Notes under the pieces: generated by a model
Seen by the model: the letters and a program-made list of their open reading frames with translations, nothing else
What the model was told of the DNA's origin: nothing
The model's database searches: none
Shown here: positions 6,665 to 6,845 of the stretch, piece by piece
Layout of the letters: every line of letters begins with the position of its first letter
Numbering within the stretch: position 1 is the stretch's first letter
Position numbers and translations under genes: made by a program
Origin: an uncultured Ruminococcus sp.
Lineage (GTDB): Bacteria > Bacillota > Clostridia > Oscillospirales > CAG-382
Direction: 5' to 3'
DNA: 6,845 nt
Assembly (NCBI GenBank): GCA_902783535.1
Contig: CACZRJ010000278.1
Span: 1-6,845, forward strand

Positions 6665-6845
6665 TCAGTGGCCGCACTGCCCGTTTTTATGCATCGGGCA
6701 ATCCTCGCATCCGCAGGAGCATCCGCCGCCTTTTTTCTTTTTCCGGATCTGGAAGACGATGATCAGCACGACGACTGCGAGCAGCGCGCAGGAGATCAGA
6801 ATGGTCGCGAGATTGCCCTGAAGCCATGTCAGGATCCCGGAGAAG
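6665..6845 (-). CDS. FeoB-associated Cys-rich membrane protein, C-terminal 59 residues (start outside window)
   Basis: Read on the minus strand, an open frame enters from the right edge and ends at TGA (6667-6665). It contains no ATG before the Cys-rich tail, so the start lies beyond 6845, probably only a few codons away. The visible 59 residues show one hydrophobic helix (about 12-33), a basic stop-transfer RKKKK (34-38), a glycine hinge, and a tail with Cys42, 44, 46, 49 and 57 in CSCGCEDCPMHKNGQCGH. This layout is that of the small FeoB-associated Cys-rich membrane proteins found next to ferrous-iron transporter genes in Clostridia. Their exact role is unsettled; metal binding or support of FeoB on the cytoplasmic face is plausible. 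feoB, and perhaps feoA, would be expected just to the right, upstream of this gene. Confidence 0.85.
   Translation of the reverse strand, partial: FSGILTWLQGNLATILISCALLAVVVLIIVFQIRKKKKGGGCSCGCEDCPMHKNGQCGH

Overview
The window (roughly 58-60 % GC by eye, with strong G/C bias at third codon positions) looks like ordinary chromosome from a GC-rich member of the Clostridia (Bacillota) or a close relative. This placement is an inference. It rests on three things: a FeoB-associated Cys-rich small membrane protein, a type known mainly from clostridial feo loci; a type I dockerin on a secreted glycosidase; and a CtpE-like cation ATPase of the kind common in Gram-positive bacteria. No mobile element, CRISPR array, rRNA or tRNA was seen.

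Layout: (1) positions 1-507 (+) are the 3' end of an ATP-dependent phosphoenolpyruvate carboxykinase gene (pckA), followed by a strong hairpin terminator at 533-570. (2) Positions 619-3639 (+) encode a 1006-residue P-type ATPase of the CtpE-like branch, a predicted calcium or other divalent cation pump. It carries four extra predicted membrane helices at its C-terminus. (3) After only 37 bases and a good ribosome binding site, positions 3677-6592 (+) encode a 971-residue exported multidomain glycoside hydrolase. Its parts are a signal peptide, GH20b domain, GH20 catalytic barrel, concanavalin-like sandwich, F5/8 type C (discoidin, CBM32-like) module, helical spacer and C-terminal dockerin. (4) A hairpin at 6606-6647 lies between converging genes and can serve both. 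(5) Positions 6665-6845 (-) are the 3' part of the Cys-rich FeoB-associated protein gene; its start, and probably feoB, lie beyond the right edge.

How the genes relate: pckA appears to be a separate transcription unit. The ATPase and GH20 genes are probably co-transcribed because nothing in the 37-base gap looks like a terminator, although no functional link is obvious. The GH20 protein fits release of terminal N-acetylhexosamine (or a related disaccharide) from host or microbial glycans outside the cell, tethered to a cohesin-bearing partner that is not in this window. I see no convincing entirely new system. The most unusual points are the ATPase's C-terminal four-helix extension and altered motifs, the dockerin on a GH20 enzyme, and a short run of atypical codons inside the GH20 barrel.
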